From: JBBQFC01 sp038321615
Lineage (GTDB): Bacteria; Bacteroidota; Bacteroidia; Flavobacteriales_D; Cryomorphaceae
Length of the DNA stretch: 15,245 nucleotides
Reading direction: 5' to 3'
Assembly: GCA_038321615.1 (NCBI GenBank)
Contig: JBBQFC010000069.1
Span: forward strand, 1 to 15,245
Shown here: positions 1 through 6,586 of the stretch, one piece after another
Numbering within the stretch: position 1 is the first letter of the stretch
How the letters are laid out: every line of letters begins with the position of its first letter
Notes under the pieces: generated by a model
Seen by the model: the letters and a program-made list of their open reading frames with translations, nothing else
Told to the model about the DNA's origin: nothing
Databases searched by the model: none
Position numbers and translations under genes: made by a program

Positions 1-107
1 CTAATCGCGACAGGGTCTGTGACCATGGCGGCCAGTTTCCAGGCTAATTGATCTTCTTTTTTGAGATTGGCCTTGGAAGGATAAACTTTTACAGTGTGGT
101 TTTTCAT
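1..107 (-). CDS. MmgE/PrpD family protein (2-methylcitrate dehydratase-like), N-terminal fragment
   Basis: On the minus strand an ATG at 107-105 opens 35 codons that run off the left edge. The peptide begins MKNHTVKVYPSKANL and continues KKEDQLAWKLAAM then VTDPVAI. A short variable start followed by the (E)(D/E)QLAWK(I/L)A-V-ADPV block is typical of the N-terminus of MmgE/PrpD proteins, which dehydrate 2-methylcitrate in the propionate-degrading methylcitrate cycle in the cytoplasm. The catalytic part lies outside the window, so the substrate cannot be judged. There is no clear Shine-Dalgarno site. A TAnnTTTG box lies about 60 bases upstream (167-174). The family call comes from a short but characteristic block and is moderately secure. 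Confidence 0.65.
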   Translation of the reverse strand, partial: MKNHTVKVYPSKANLKKEDQLAWKLAAMVTDPVAI

Positions 108-166
108 TGATAGCTGGTATGCAGGTGGGTTTTTCTGAGGGCGAAGGTAATTAAAGTGGGTGTTTT

Positions 167-174
167 CAAAAGTA
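167..174 (-). promoter_or_regulatory. Candidate -7 box (TACTTTTG) for the MmgE/PrpD gene
   Basis: Read on the minus strand, the bases are TACTTTTG, matching the Bacteroidota -7 consensus TAnnTTTG, about 60 bases upstream of the ATG at 107. No TTTG or TTG is seen at the expected 19-21 base distance upstream, so the promoter is only half supported. The surrounding 14-mer TACTTTTGAAAACA also occurs in front of the T9SS gene at 9167-9180. Confidence 0.3.
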
Positions 175-248
175 GTTGTTTCGACTGCGATGAGCGCTGA
201 TTTCTTTCGGATAATCCCAATCAATCCAGCGCCAAGACTTTCGGCAAG

Positions 249-1689
249 ATGCTGATTCAACAGTTTAATGCCTTAATTTTGGACCATATGGAACCAAATC
301 AATTGGTAGAAGAATTTTTAAGAAAAGCCAGTCTCTTCACGATCCCCAAAACGGAGTTATTTTGGCTCTCTTCGTAAGGAAGTTTAAAAGAACTTCGAGA
401 AGTGCGAAGCGCTCTTTTCCAAGTGTGAGCCTGCATATTACTTTTATTATATCCTTAAAGGGCGCTTCAGGCTTTTTATGGATCAAAATGGCGGAAAGCG
501 CTAGATGGGGCTACTGGAACCGCTTGAAATCAGAGGTTTGCTTCCTTACGGACGGATGACGCATGCAACCGGAGGTGCGGTTGCAATGGATCAAGCAGAA
601 GTTTTTGCTGTGCATCTGGAACATTTTTCGGAAATGATTCGGGAAAAACCCATTCTTACGGAAGCGCTCGTACACCATATGGCATCTCGCATCCGTAATT
701 TTACGGCCATGCGCGCGCAAAACGAAAAGCTTATTTCTTTGGGCAAACTCTCCGCCGGTCTTGCCCATGAATTGAATAATCCGGCATCGGCTATGGTGAG
801 TACTAGCGAATCCTTGCTGAAGCACCTTCGGCTCGTGCCGGAAGTTTTCAAAGGGGTAATGACGGCGAAAATTGAACCCGAGCTGGTGGATGATTTGAAT
901 ACCTGGCTTTTTGACATAATAGATAACCCAAGGGCTAAGTTGAACTTGTTCGAGCGAACGAAGGCGGAAGACCAACTGACGGATTGGCTGGATGATCAGA
1001 ATTTTGAAGATAGTATGGATCTGGCCGAAGTTTTGTTAGATTACCAAGTGCTAACTTCTGACGTCGAAAAAATGCAGGCGATTACGGGTGAAGAAGGGTT
1101 TCAGACAACCCTTCGATGGATAGCTAATAATTTAGCTACCGAAAAATTGTTTGGAGACATTCGCGATTCTGCTCTCCGCATAGCCGCGTTATTAAGGTCT
1201 ATAACAGATTACAGCCACATGGATCGGGTTCAAGATCGCCAACCCTTCGATATAAATGCGGGCATCCGATCAACCCCGCGCACGCTCGGACATAAAATAA
1301 AATCGGGAAAAATTGAAGTAGAAGAGCATCTCCATGAAGGACTTCCTTGAGCGACGGGTGTGCCTGGAGAATTAAATCAAGTGTGGACAAATATTATCGA
1401 TAATGCCATCGATGCCTTGCCATCGGGGGGTATGCTCACTATCCACACTACCAGGGGAGAACCTTTCATCACCATCTCGGTTGGCGACACCGGAGATGGA
1501 ATTCCGGAAGAGATCAAAGAGCAGATTTCTGATCCGTTCTTTACCACCAAAGACGTTGGGAAGGGCACAGGTCGCGGTCTCGACATAGTCAATAAAGTCA
1601 TATCGAATCACAAAGGGGCAATCGATGTAGAATCGAAACCAGGCTTCACTATTTTTGACATTTGCATTCCGGCAGTCGATGCCAATTGA
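249..1689 (+). pseudogene. Broken cyclic-nucleotide-domain sensor histidine kinase
   Basis: Remnant of a soluble kinase with an N-terminal cyclic-nucleotide-binding fold and C-terminal DHp/HATPase domains. Starts at 249 or 288 are in the same frame; from 288 it reads MEPNQLVEEFLRKASLF and ELFWLSS, then hits TAA at 375-377. The same frame continues GSLKELREV to about 423. The cNMP-domain match then jumps frame at about 427 (EPAYYFYYILKGRFRLF). In that frame TAG at 502-504 and TGA at 1348-1350 interrupt it, and the natural end is TGA 1687-1689. The H-box is readable (GKLSAGLAHELNNPA, His codon 766-768), as are the N-box (NQVWTNIIDNAIDAL), the DTGDGIP box and DPFFTTK. The G2 box reads GTGRGLD where GTGLGLD is usual. 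Two different in-frame stop codons, a third upstream and a frameshift make sequencing error or recoding unlikely. The partner pseudogene starts 8 bases downstream. Confidence 0.88.
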
Positions 1690-1697
1690 AACCTATT

Positions 1698-2488
1698 ATG
1701 AGTAAACGAGCTATCTAATTCGCCGTAGACGATGATCCGCAAGTGTTGCGCGCCCTCAATGGAGACATCAAACAGGAGTTTCGTAAGAAGTATCGGATTC
1801 TGAGTACCGAAAGTGCCAAAGAAGGTTTAAGTTATTTAGCTGAACTGAAAAAGCAGGGCGAAGCAGTTGCCCTTTTCCTAAGCGACCAGCGCATGCCTGA
1901 AATGATCGGAGTAGAATTTCTGACAAAGGCACGTGAGATTTTTCCAGATGCGCGGCGCTTGCTCCTCACCGCAAACAGCGATAGCGATACCGCTGTGCGA
2001 GCAATTAATGAAGTGCAGCCCGATTATTTCTTAATGAAGCCTTGAGATCCGCCGATGGAGAAACTTTATCTCGTGCTTTATCACCAATTGGAAGAGTGGG
2101 AAGCCAACAATACCGAAACAATTGCTGGGATTAGGGTACTGGGTTATCCATATTCGCCCAAGTCGTATAAAATTAAGGACTTCCTGGCGGGAAATCTCTT
2201 TCCGTACAAATGGATTGATGAGGAGACAAATCCCACTGCTCCGGAGATAATGACGTCCAATGGTATCAAAGCCAAGGATTTGCCGGCCGTGATATTTGAT
2301 GATAACGAAGTTTTTATCGGAAAAAAAGCTGGCACTTATCGCCGCAAAACCACGGCTGCAGACCAACGCTAAAGAGGAGCTGAACGACGTGGCGATTATC
2401 GGCGCCGGTTCAGCTGGTTTGGCCGCCGGAGTTTATGGTGGGAGCGATGGGCATTTCGTACACGCATAAATACTTGGCGGAACATTAG
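1698..2488 (+). pseudogene. Broken response regulator-thioredoxin reductase fusion, internally deleted
   Basis: ATG at 1698 (MSKRAI) runs into TAA at 1716-1718, then reads FAVDDDPQVLRAL and LFLSDQRMPEM, ending FLMKP. This is a receiver domain with the acidic pair, phospho-acceptor Asp and conserved Lys. TGA at 2043-2045 stands where the family has Trp (KPWDPP), a one-base change. A glutaredoxin/thioredoxin-like linker follows (RVLGYPYSPKSYKIKDFL). The frame then shifts in a run of seven A (2321-2327) and reads NAKEELNDVAIIGAGSAGLA, the FAD-binding GxGxxG segment of a TrxR-like reductase. Within about 12 codons the match jumps to the reductase C-terminus in another frame (GAMGISYTHKYLAEH, stop TAG 2486-2488). 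Most of the reductase domain, roughly 280-300 residues by family length, is therefore deleted. In related genomes this fusion sits next to the kinase decayed here. Confidence 0.85.
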
Positions 2489-2572
2489 TCGGCGCAGTTC
2501 TTTGATTAGCAACAGCCCCAACTTGCTTCACACGAGCATAGGTATTCTTTAGCTAAAAACTCACCAAACGCA

Positions 2573-2603
2573 TTGCCCAACTCCACTCTATAATGTAGAT
2601 TTG
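2573..2603 (+). promoter_or_regulatory. Bacteroidota-type promoter for the gene at 2622
   Basis: TTG at 2573-2575 is followed after 20 bases by TAGATTTG at 2596-2603, matching the Bacteroidota -33/-7 pattern (TTTG, 19-21 bases, TAnnTTTG). Transcription would start around 2610, about 12 bases before the ATG. The promoter lies downstream of the two pseudogenes, so the intact gene does not depend on their transcription. Confidence 0.5.
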
Positions 2604-2621
2604 CCCACTTATTTTTAAGAA

Positions 2622-3104
2622 ATGATCTCAATTCAAAAAGCTTTTCAAAACTTGAATGAAGAAGACTTCAAGTTTCTCCTCGACACCCCAATTTGGCTTT
2701 CGCTTATGGCCGCTTACACCGCCGATGGGAAAGTAAGCAAGCATGAAAAAGCAGAAGCGGTTAAGTTGGCGCACCTGCGCACCTTCACCGCGGCCAAGTC
2801 GCTTCGCGAGTACTATGCCAAAGTGGAAGATCATTTTGCAGAGCGTTTTGATAAACTCGACTCCCGCCTGCCTAAGGATGAGCATGATCGCGATCTCTAT
2901 CTCCGTACTCAATTAAAGCGGCTGCCAGAAGTGTTGAAGAAACTCGATTCAGATATTATGCAGTCGATGGAAGAGAGCTTGGAAAGTTTCTACGAGCACA
3001 TTTTCAAAGCCGACGTGAGCTTCTTTCAATATTTTGCCCTGCCCATTATTTCCAATCGCCTGGATAAGTCGAGCAAGTTTGATATCGATGAAGACTTGAA
3101 ATAA
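2622..3104 (+). CDS. Conserved hypothetical helical protein, possibly TerB-like
   Basis: The 160-residue protein has no signal peptide or membrane segment. It is rich in charged residues and looks all-helical. The block at residues 25-50 (PIWLSLMAAYTADGKVSKHE then KAEAVKLAH) has the acidic D-G-x-V-x-x-x-E pattern seen in TerB/DjlA-like domains, where such residues can bind metal. I infer a TerB-like fold from that pattern only; no specific function can be assigned. The ATG start fits the promoter just upstream. The gene converges with the Crp/Fnr gene, leaving four bases between stop codons and no terminator-like hairpin. Codon use and composition resemble the intact flanking genes, so this one has not shared the decay of its upstream neighbours. 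Confidence 0.75.
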   Translation: MISIQKAFQNLNEEDFKFLLDTPIWLSLMAAYTADGKVSKHEKAEAVKLAHLRTFTAAKSLREYYAKVEDHFAERFDKLDSRLPKDEHDRDLYLRTQLKRLPEVLKKLDSDIMQSMEESLESFYEHIFKADVSFFQYFALPIISNRLDKSSKFDIDEDLK

Positions 3105-3108
3105 AGGC

Positions 3109-3786
3109 TTACTTAAGTTGGGACAAATTCCGGATGAGAATTTTTCCACGCTCAAAGTAAATCTGATTTTCTTCTCGCAGCTCATTGAGCACCTCGCTCA
3201 CCGTTTGCCTGGAAGTAGCTGTAAGTTTTGCTATTTCGCTATGCGTAAGTTTGGTTTTGATCATTATTTCTTCACCAACAGGTTTACCTTTCCAGGATGC
3301 CGCATCTTTGAGAAATTCAATAACTCTCGTTCGAACATCGCGAAAAGCTAGCAGTTCTATTTTGCGTTCCAGTTTTTCGATGCGCAAGCCCATCCACTTT
3401 ATCACCTTGATGGTCATATCGCTGTCTTTGAGCATTAAACCCTGGATTTCAGCCAGGCTCAGGCTGCATATTTGCGTGTTTTTTTCGAGAGCTTCCGCAA
3501 AATCTTTGCGAACGGTTTCTCCGGCAAGAATCATCTCTCCAAATACTTCTCCTTCCGTAAGTATTGCTCGCGTGGTCTCTCGCCCATCCTCAAGATGCCG
3601 ACCAATCTTAACGCGTCCGCTTACGATAATATGCAGAGATTCGGCCTTTTGGTTCGGGATATAAATAGTTTCTCCTACGTTAAATCGTTGAGGCATAATT
3701 ACAGCTTCGCTTTCTCTCGATTTTAGCGGGCATAGCTTCCCAAACAGATCAATTCCTTCAAAGTACCACAGTGCTTGTTCATTCAT
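3109..3786 (-). CDS. Crp/Fnr family transcriptional regulator
   Basis: A 225-residue cytoplasmic DNA-binding regulator. I start it at ATG 3786 (MNEQALWYFEGIDLF); the frame is open three codons further to a TTG, which is less likely. Residues about 30-115 form the cyclic-nucleotide-binding-type beta-roll, with GEVFGEMILAGE at 79-90 in the phosphate-cassette position. The dimer helix follows at 115-140, and the winged helix ends the protein (THSEIAKLTATSRQTVSEVL, 171-190, a typical recognition-helix block). Only two cysteines are visible (19 and 107), so an FNR-style four-Cys iron-sulfur cluster is unlikely. The ligand is unknown. A TAnnTTTG box lies six bases before the ATG. It may once have acted with the decayed cNMP-domain kinase upstream, but that is inference from proximity. 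Confidence 0.93.
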   Translation of the reverse strand: MNEQALWYFEGIDLFGKLCPLKSRESEAVIMPQRFNVGETIYIPNQKAESLHIIVSGRVKIGRHLEDGRETTRAILTEGEVFGEMILAGETVRKDFAEALEKNTQICSLSLAEIQGLMLKDSDMTIKVIKWMGLRIEKLERKIELLAFRDVRTRVIEFLKDAASWKGKPVGEEIMIKTKLTHSEIAKLTATSRQTVSEVLNELREENQIYFERGKILIRNLSQLK

Positions 3787-3792
3787 ACCAGC

Positions 3793-3800
3793 CAAAGATA
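3793..3800 (-). promoter_or_regulatory. Candidate -7 box (TATCTTTG) for the Crp/Fnr gene
   Basis: On the minus strand TATCTTTG matches TAnnTTTG and ends six bases before the preferred ATG, which would give an almost leaderless transcript. No TTTG is visible at the -33 distance, so support is partial. Confidence 0.3.
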
Positions 3801-3870
3801 TAGCTTGGAAGCCAAGGTCGGTGAATTGCCGCGAGAGTTTGTAATAAGTTTAGTTGCCAATCTTTTAATC

Positions 3871-3888
3871 CTGTCGCCACAGCGACAG
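3871..3888. repeat. Short inverted repeat in the Crp/Big_2 divergent gap
   Basis: CTGTCGC and GCGACAG are exact reverse complements separated by CACA. The repeat lies 85 bases upstream of the Crp/Fnr start and 46 bases before the divergent lipoprotein start. No T-run follows on either strand, so it is not a terminator. A regulator operator is possible, but a seven-base match can arise by chance in a window this long. Confidence 0.3.
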
Positions 3889-3933
3889 CTACTAGAAAGG
3901 AAAAATGTGACATTTGAATAAATTATAAAATGT

Positions 3934-4863
3934 ATGAACCGTGCCCGTTTGATTTTCTTGATTCTTCCATTTCTGAATGCCTGCATTGGTACAGATTTGG
4001 TAGACGACCCAGTCGTTGGCGAATCGATTGAAATAAGCCCATCACAAATTCCCTTGTTGATAGATGGCACAGCTCAGGCCAACGCCACCTTTTTCAACCA
4101 GATTGGTCTAGCCGAGTCCGCGGCTTTTGAATGGACTTCTTCTAATGAATCTATTGCTACTGTCGATCCTACGGGGTTGATTACGGCTCTAGCTTCAGGG
4201 CAAGCTACTATTACGGCGGCCTTTCGATCAGCCACAAGTTCTGGGATTTTAGTCACAGTGGTTGCCGATGCCAATGATGTGGCTCAAATTGCCATTATCG
4301 TTCCGCAAACCACGCTTGGTCTTGGACAAACAGCGCAGCTTGAAGTGCAGGCGTCCAACATTGCCGGCGTTCCAATCGAGGGTCTAGCCTTCGATTTCGC
4401 ATCTTCTACTCCTTCCGTGCTTTCGGTCAATACTTCGGGTGTAATCACAGGTGTTTCAACGGGTATGGCAACGGTGCATGCTTCCGCCGAGGGAATCGAA
4501 AGCAATCCGGTTTCCATCATTGTGGGCGTCACAAGCCGTATGGGAAACTTCCAAAATGCTAACGGATACAACGCATCAGGAAACGCTCGATTATTTTTTG
4601 CGGACAATGGAAATCTTATGCTCGAATTGAGTTCCAATTTTTCAACCAGTTTTGCCTTAGGCACTTTTATCTATTTATCGAATACTTCTTCGGGCACGGG
4701 TACTTTCAATACCGGTCTTGAAGTGCAGCAAATTACTACCGGTGGATATCACCTTTTCAATATCTCAAACATTTCGCCGAGCACAGGAATTACTGATTTC
4801 AATAACGTGATTATATTGTGCAAACCTGCAAGAATCACCTTTGGTTTCGCAATATTAAACTAA
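3934..4863 (+). CDS. Big_2/DM13-domain lipoprotein
   Basis: A 309-residue exported lipoprotein. The N-terminus MNRARLIFLILPFLNAC gives a short hydrophobic stretch and a lipobox with Cys17. Two bacterial Ig-like (Big_2) repeats follow at about 31-111 and 116-198. Each ends with the diagnostic pattern in which a stated fact is followed by G-x-I/V-T-A/G (SIATVDPTGLITALASGQAT; SVLSVNTSGVITGVSTGMAT). Residues about 202-309 match the DM13 domain: a glycine-rich start (MGNFQNANGYNASGNARLFF), NFSTSFALGTFIYLS, and the end NNVIILCKPARITFGFAIL. The DM13 domain is proposed to take part in electron transfer through its single Cys, here Cys296. The gene's TAA overlaps the ATG of the next gene, so the lipoprotein and the barrel are probably made together and may form a surface complex. 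Confidence 0.85.
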   Translation: MNRARLIFLILPFLNACIGTDLVDDPVVGESIEISPSQIPLLIDGTAQANATFFNQIGLAESAAFEWTSSNESIATVDPTGLITALASGQATITAAFRSATSSGILVTVVADANDVAQIAIIVPQTTLGLGQTAQLEVQASNIAGVPIEGLAFDFASSTPSVLSVNTSGVITGVSTGMATVHASAEGIESNPVSIIVGVTSRMGNFQNANGYNASGNARLFFADNGNLMLELSSNFSTSFALGTFIYLSNTSSGTGTFNTGLEVQQITTGGYHLFNISNISPSTGITDFNNVIILCKPARITFGFAILN

Positions 4864-5711
4864 TGATTATGATCCGAATTGTTTTCGTTATCGCCCTACT
4901 GAGCAGTTCTTTATCACTTTTCGCTGGCGGCGGCTGGACGTACGAGAAAGGAAAGGGATATGTAAAACTCGGTCAAAATGCCGTCTACGCCAACCAATAC
5001 TTTGCGCCCGACGGTTCGCTAATCGACATTACGACTATAGGCTATTATGCTACCTCCATTTATGCCGAATACGGTATCACCGATCGCCTTACCGCAATTG
5101 CTTATGTGCCTTTCTTCGCTCGAAACACGTTGAATAAAACCCAATTTCGATTATCGGGTGTAGAAATCCCCGGCGATGAGCTCAATACTTTCGGCGACAT
5201 GGATATTTCCCTCCAATACGGTATCATCAAAACCGATACCTGGGTGATGAGCGGGCGTCTGCTATTCGGCATTCCAACAGGAGAAGTTAATGGCGGTGAA
5301 ACCGGAATTTTGCAAACGGGCGATGGAGAATTCAATCAAATGATTCGTTTCGATCTCAGTCGCACTTTTGCCAAAAAAGCTTGGTTTTCGGTCTATGCGG
5401 GTCTCAATAACCGCACCAACGATTTCTCGGATGAATATCGACTTGGCGGCGAAGTTGGATATAAATTCGTACCCCAGTTTTTCGCTATTGCCAAGCTCGA
5501 TGTTGTTCAATCATTCAATAATGGCACGGCAGATGTGGCACAGGGCGGAACCCTTTTTTCGAACAATACGGAATTCGTGAGTCCAGCGCTCGAATTGGCC
5601 TACGAATTTAAGTCGGGCCTGGGTTTTAATCTCTCGGCGGCTGGCGCTTTCGCCGGTCAGAATATTCTGGCCTCCCCGAATTTCGGTGTTGGAATCTATT
5701 ACAAATTTTAG
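4863..5711 (+). CDS. XagA-like outer-membrane beta-barrel protein
   Basis: A 282-residue protein starting at ATG 4863, which shares its A with the upstream stop (TAATG) and so suggests translational coupling; ATG 4869 is an alternative. A signal peptide (MIMIRIVFVIALLSSSLSLF) is followed by GGGWTYEKGKGYVKLGQ. The segment SIYAEYGITDRLTAIAYVPF is the conserved block of the XagA/putative transporter barrels of Bacteroidota. Alternating hydrophobic strands continue to an aromatic end (NFGVGIYYKF), as expected for BAM-inserted barrels. Its last 36 bases recur at 8260-8295. The stop codon overlaps, on the other strand, the stop of a T9SS-gene relic. Its substrate is unknown; pairing with a DM13 lipoprotein hints at a surface redox or metal role, which is inference. 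Confidence 0.78.
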   Translation: MIMIRIVFVIALLSSSLSLFAGGGWTYEKGKGYVKLGQNAVYANQYFAPDGSLIDITTIGYYATSIYAEYGITDRLTAIAYVPFFARNTLNKTQFRLSGVEIPGDELNTFGDMDISLQYGIIKTDTWVMSGRLLFGIPTGEVNGGETGILQTGDGEFNQMIRFDLSRTFAKKAWFSVYAGLNNRTNDFSDEYRLGGEVGYKFVPQFFAIAKLDVVQSFNNGTADVAQGGTLFSNNTEFVSPALELAYEFKSGLGFNLSAAGAFAGQNILASPNFGVGIYYKF

Positions 5712-5732
5712 GGTTCTAAAACCATCAATCGC
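5676..5732 (+). repeat. Direct repeat copy 1 (gene-end junction)
   Basis: About 57 bases that match 8260-8316 with only a handful of differences (5705, 5722-5723 and the last few bases). The unit covers the final 12 codons plus stop of the plus-strand barrel gene and, overlapping it, the last 8 codons (RLMVLEP here, RLIILEP in copy 2) of a minus-strand T9SS gene. Confidence 0.85.
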
Positions 5733-5878
5733 CTTGAGCCCAAGGCCGGGTGAGAAAGAAGGTAGACACCTCCCGGAAGGACAGCTTGACTCAATTCGAT
5801 TTGATTTCCTCGGTTGAACTGGGCTTTTAATTGGTACGGAATTATTTGAAAATTCTTTTGGCCTAAATGTCAATCGAA
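5708..5878 (-). pseudogene. Relic of a T9SS C-terminal sorting domain
   Basis: Minus-strand reading back from TAA (5710-5708) gives a type A T9SS sorting domain: FD, a stop codon, then HLGQKNFQIIPYQLKAQF, RGNQIELSQAVLPGGVYLLS and SRRLMVLEP. The LGQK, IELS, LPGGVYLL and terminal RLMVLEP segments line up with FDLSGREIL, IDLS, LPAGVYVI and RLIILEP of the intact gene at 8292-9167. An in-frame TGA follows the second residue. Upstream only scraps such as WILPN remain where the usual YPNP motif would be, and no cargo domain or start is present. This is a stranded gene tail, not an expressed protein. Confidence 0.75.
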
Positions 5879-6068
5879 CATTTCATTGGGTAGAATCCAT
5901 TCTTCGTTCGTAAGTGTACATAATTTGCGAGCTCCCCGATATCATATAAGACTTAATGTTTTCATAATGATTTGGTAACATTGAGCTCTTTCTTTCTTTC
6001 AACCACTTAGCAGAAAGCTCAGGACGGGTAGCCGAAACGGAACAAAGATGCGTAATATGTTAGAAATT
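5879..6068. other. AT-rich leader region before the lipoprotein operon
   Basis: No gene is seen in these 190 bases. They contain a short imperfect inverted repeat (GAGCTCTTTCT at 5983-5993 against AGAAAGCTC at 6012-6020) and should hold the operon promoter, but I find no clean TTTG/TAnnTTTG pair. Confidence 0.4.
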
Positions 6069-6569
6069 ATGAAAAAGTTGTTTTTTATTATGGCGGTCCT
6101 TATGATAGGATGCGATAAGTCGTCCGATGTTGACCCATCGAATCAAGCTGTTCCTGAAATGAATATTGCGAAATCGTCATACCGGATTATTGTTTGTAAT
6201 GACACATGGCTGAGCCCACCGGTTGATCAGACAATAACAGATTGTTTTTGTGCGGGTACTGGCGGAAATTGCCTACCTACTGTAACAATATATGGTGTTT
6301 CAGCACCAAATGATTTGGAAAAATTTACTGATGCCGTTGAGTCAAACGAAACAGATGTATATTTTATTGGGTCCGAACATAAAAAGGTCTTCGGAAATTC
6401 AATATCCGAAAATCATTTAGCCGGCCTTAGGAGCGGTGAATTGACATTTTCCTTACTTCCTACCACGTCTGTAAGCGTAATGGCCGCGATGCATTATTTT
6501 AGTGATATTATAACTAAAGATAATGCTGACAGTGATGCCATTCTAACCTATCCTTTGGATTTGAATTAG
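6069..6569 (+). CDS. Hypothetical lipoprotein with CxC motif (lipoprotein operon, gene 1)
   Basis: A 166-residue protein, taking the third in-frame ATG (6069) because it gives the cleanest lipoprotein signal, MKKLFFIMAVLMIGC with Cys15. ATGs at 6048 and 6057 would add only a short tail. The mature part has a cysteine cluster, TDCFCAGTGGNCLPTVTI, about 60 residues in. It then has an acidic, mixed region without repeats or membrane segments. I do not recognise the family; similar Cys-x-Cys then GGNCLP stretches occur, to my recollection, in small unnamed Bacteroidota proteins. The stop lies 17 bases before the next start, in the same orientation. Base composition is clearly more AT-rich than the exporter or Pol IV genes. 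Confidence 0.72.
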   Translation: MKKLFFIMAVLMIGCDKSSDVDPSNQAVPEMNIAKSSYRIIVCNDTWLSPPVDQTITDCFCAGTGGNCLPTVTIYGVSAPNDLEKFTDAVESNETDVYFIGSEHKKVFGNSISENHLAGLRSGELTFSLLPTTSVSVMAAMHYFSDIITKDNADSDAILTYPLDLN

Positions 6570-6586
6570 CTTTGGAAATAAAAAAG

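Noticed and set aside
511..975. Long minus-strand open frame opposite the kinase relic
   Set aside because: It is the antisense shadow of the kinase sequence, whose sense-strand homology is unmistakable.
375..1350. Possibility that the in-frame stops are recoded (selenocysteine, pyrrolysine or readthrough)
   Set aside because: All three stop codons occur, together with frameshifts and, in the partner gene, a large deletion; no SECIS-like structure is seen. Decay is simpler.
2648..2675. Nine-base perfect inverted repeat (AAACTTGAA / TTCAAGTTT) early in the gene at 2622
   Set aside because: A nine-base match with a ten-base loop is expected about once by chance in a window this size; no other support.
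3105..3108. Shared bidirectional terminator between the helical protein and Crp/Fnr genes
   Set aside because: Only four bases separate the stops and no stem with a T-run is visible in either direction.
5983..6020. Imperfect inverted repeat in the leader of the lipoprotein operon
   Set aside because: Pairing needs a two-base bulge and a long loop; not convincing as an attenuator or terminator.
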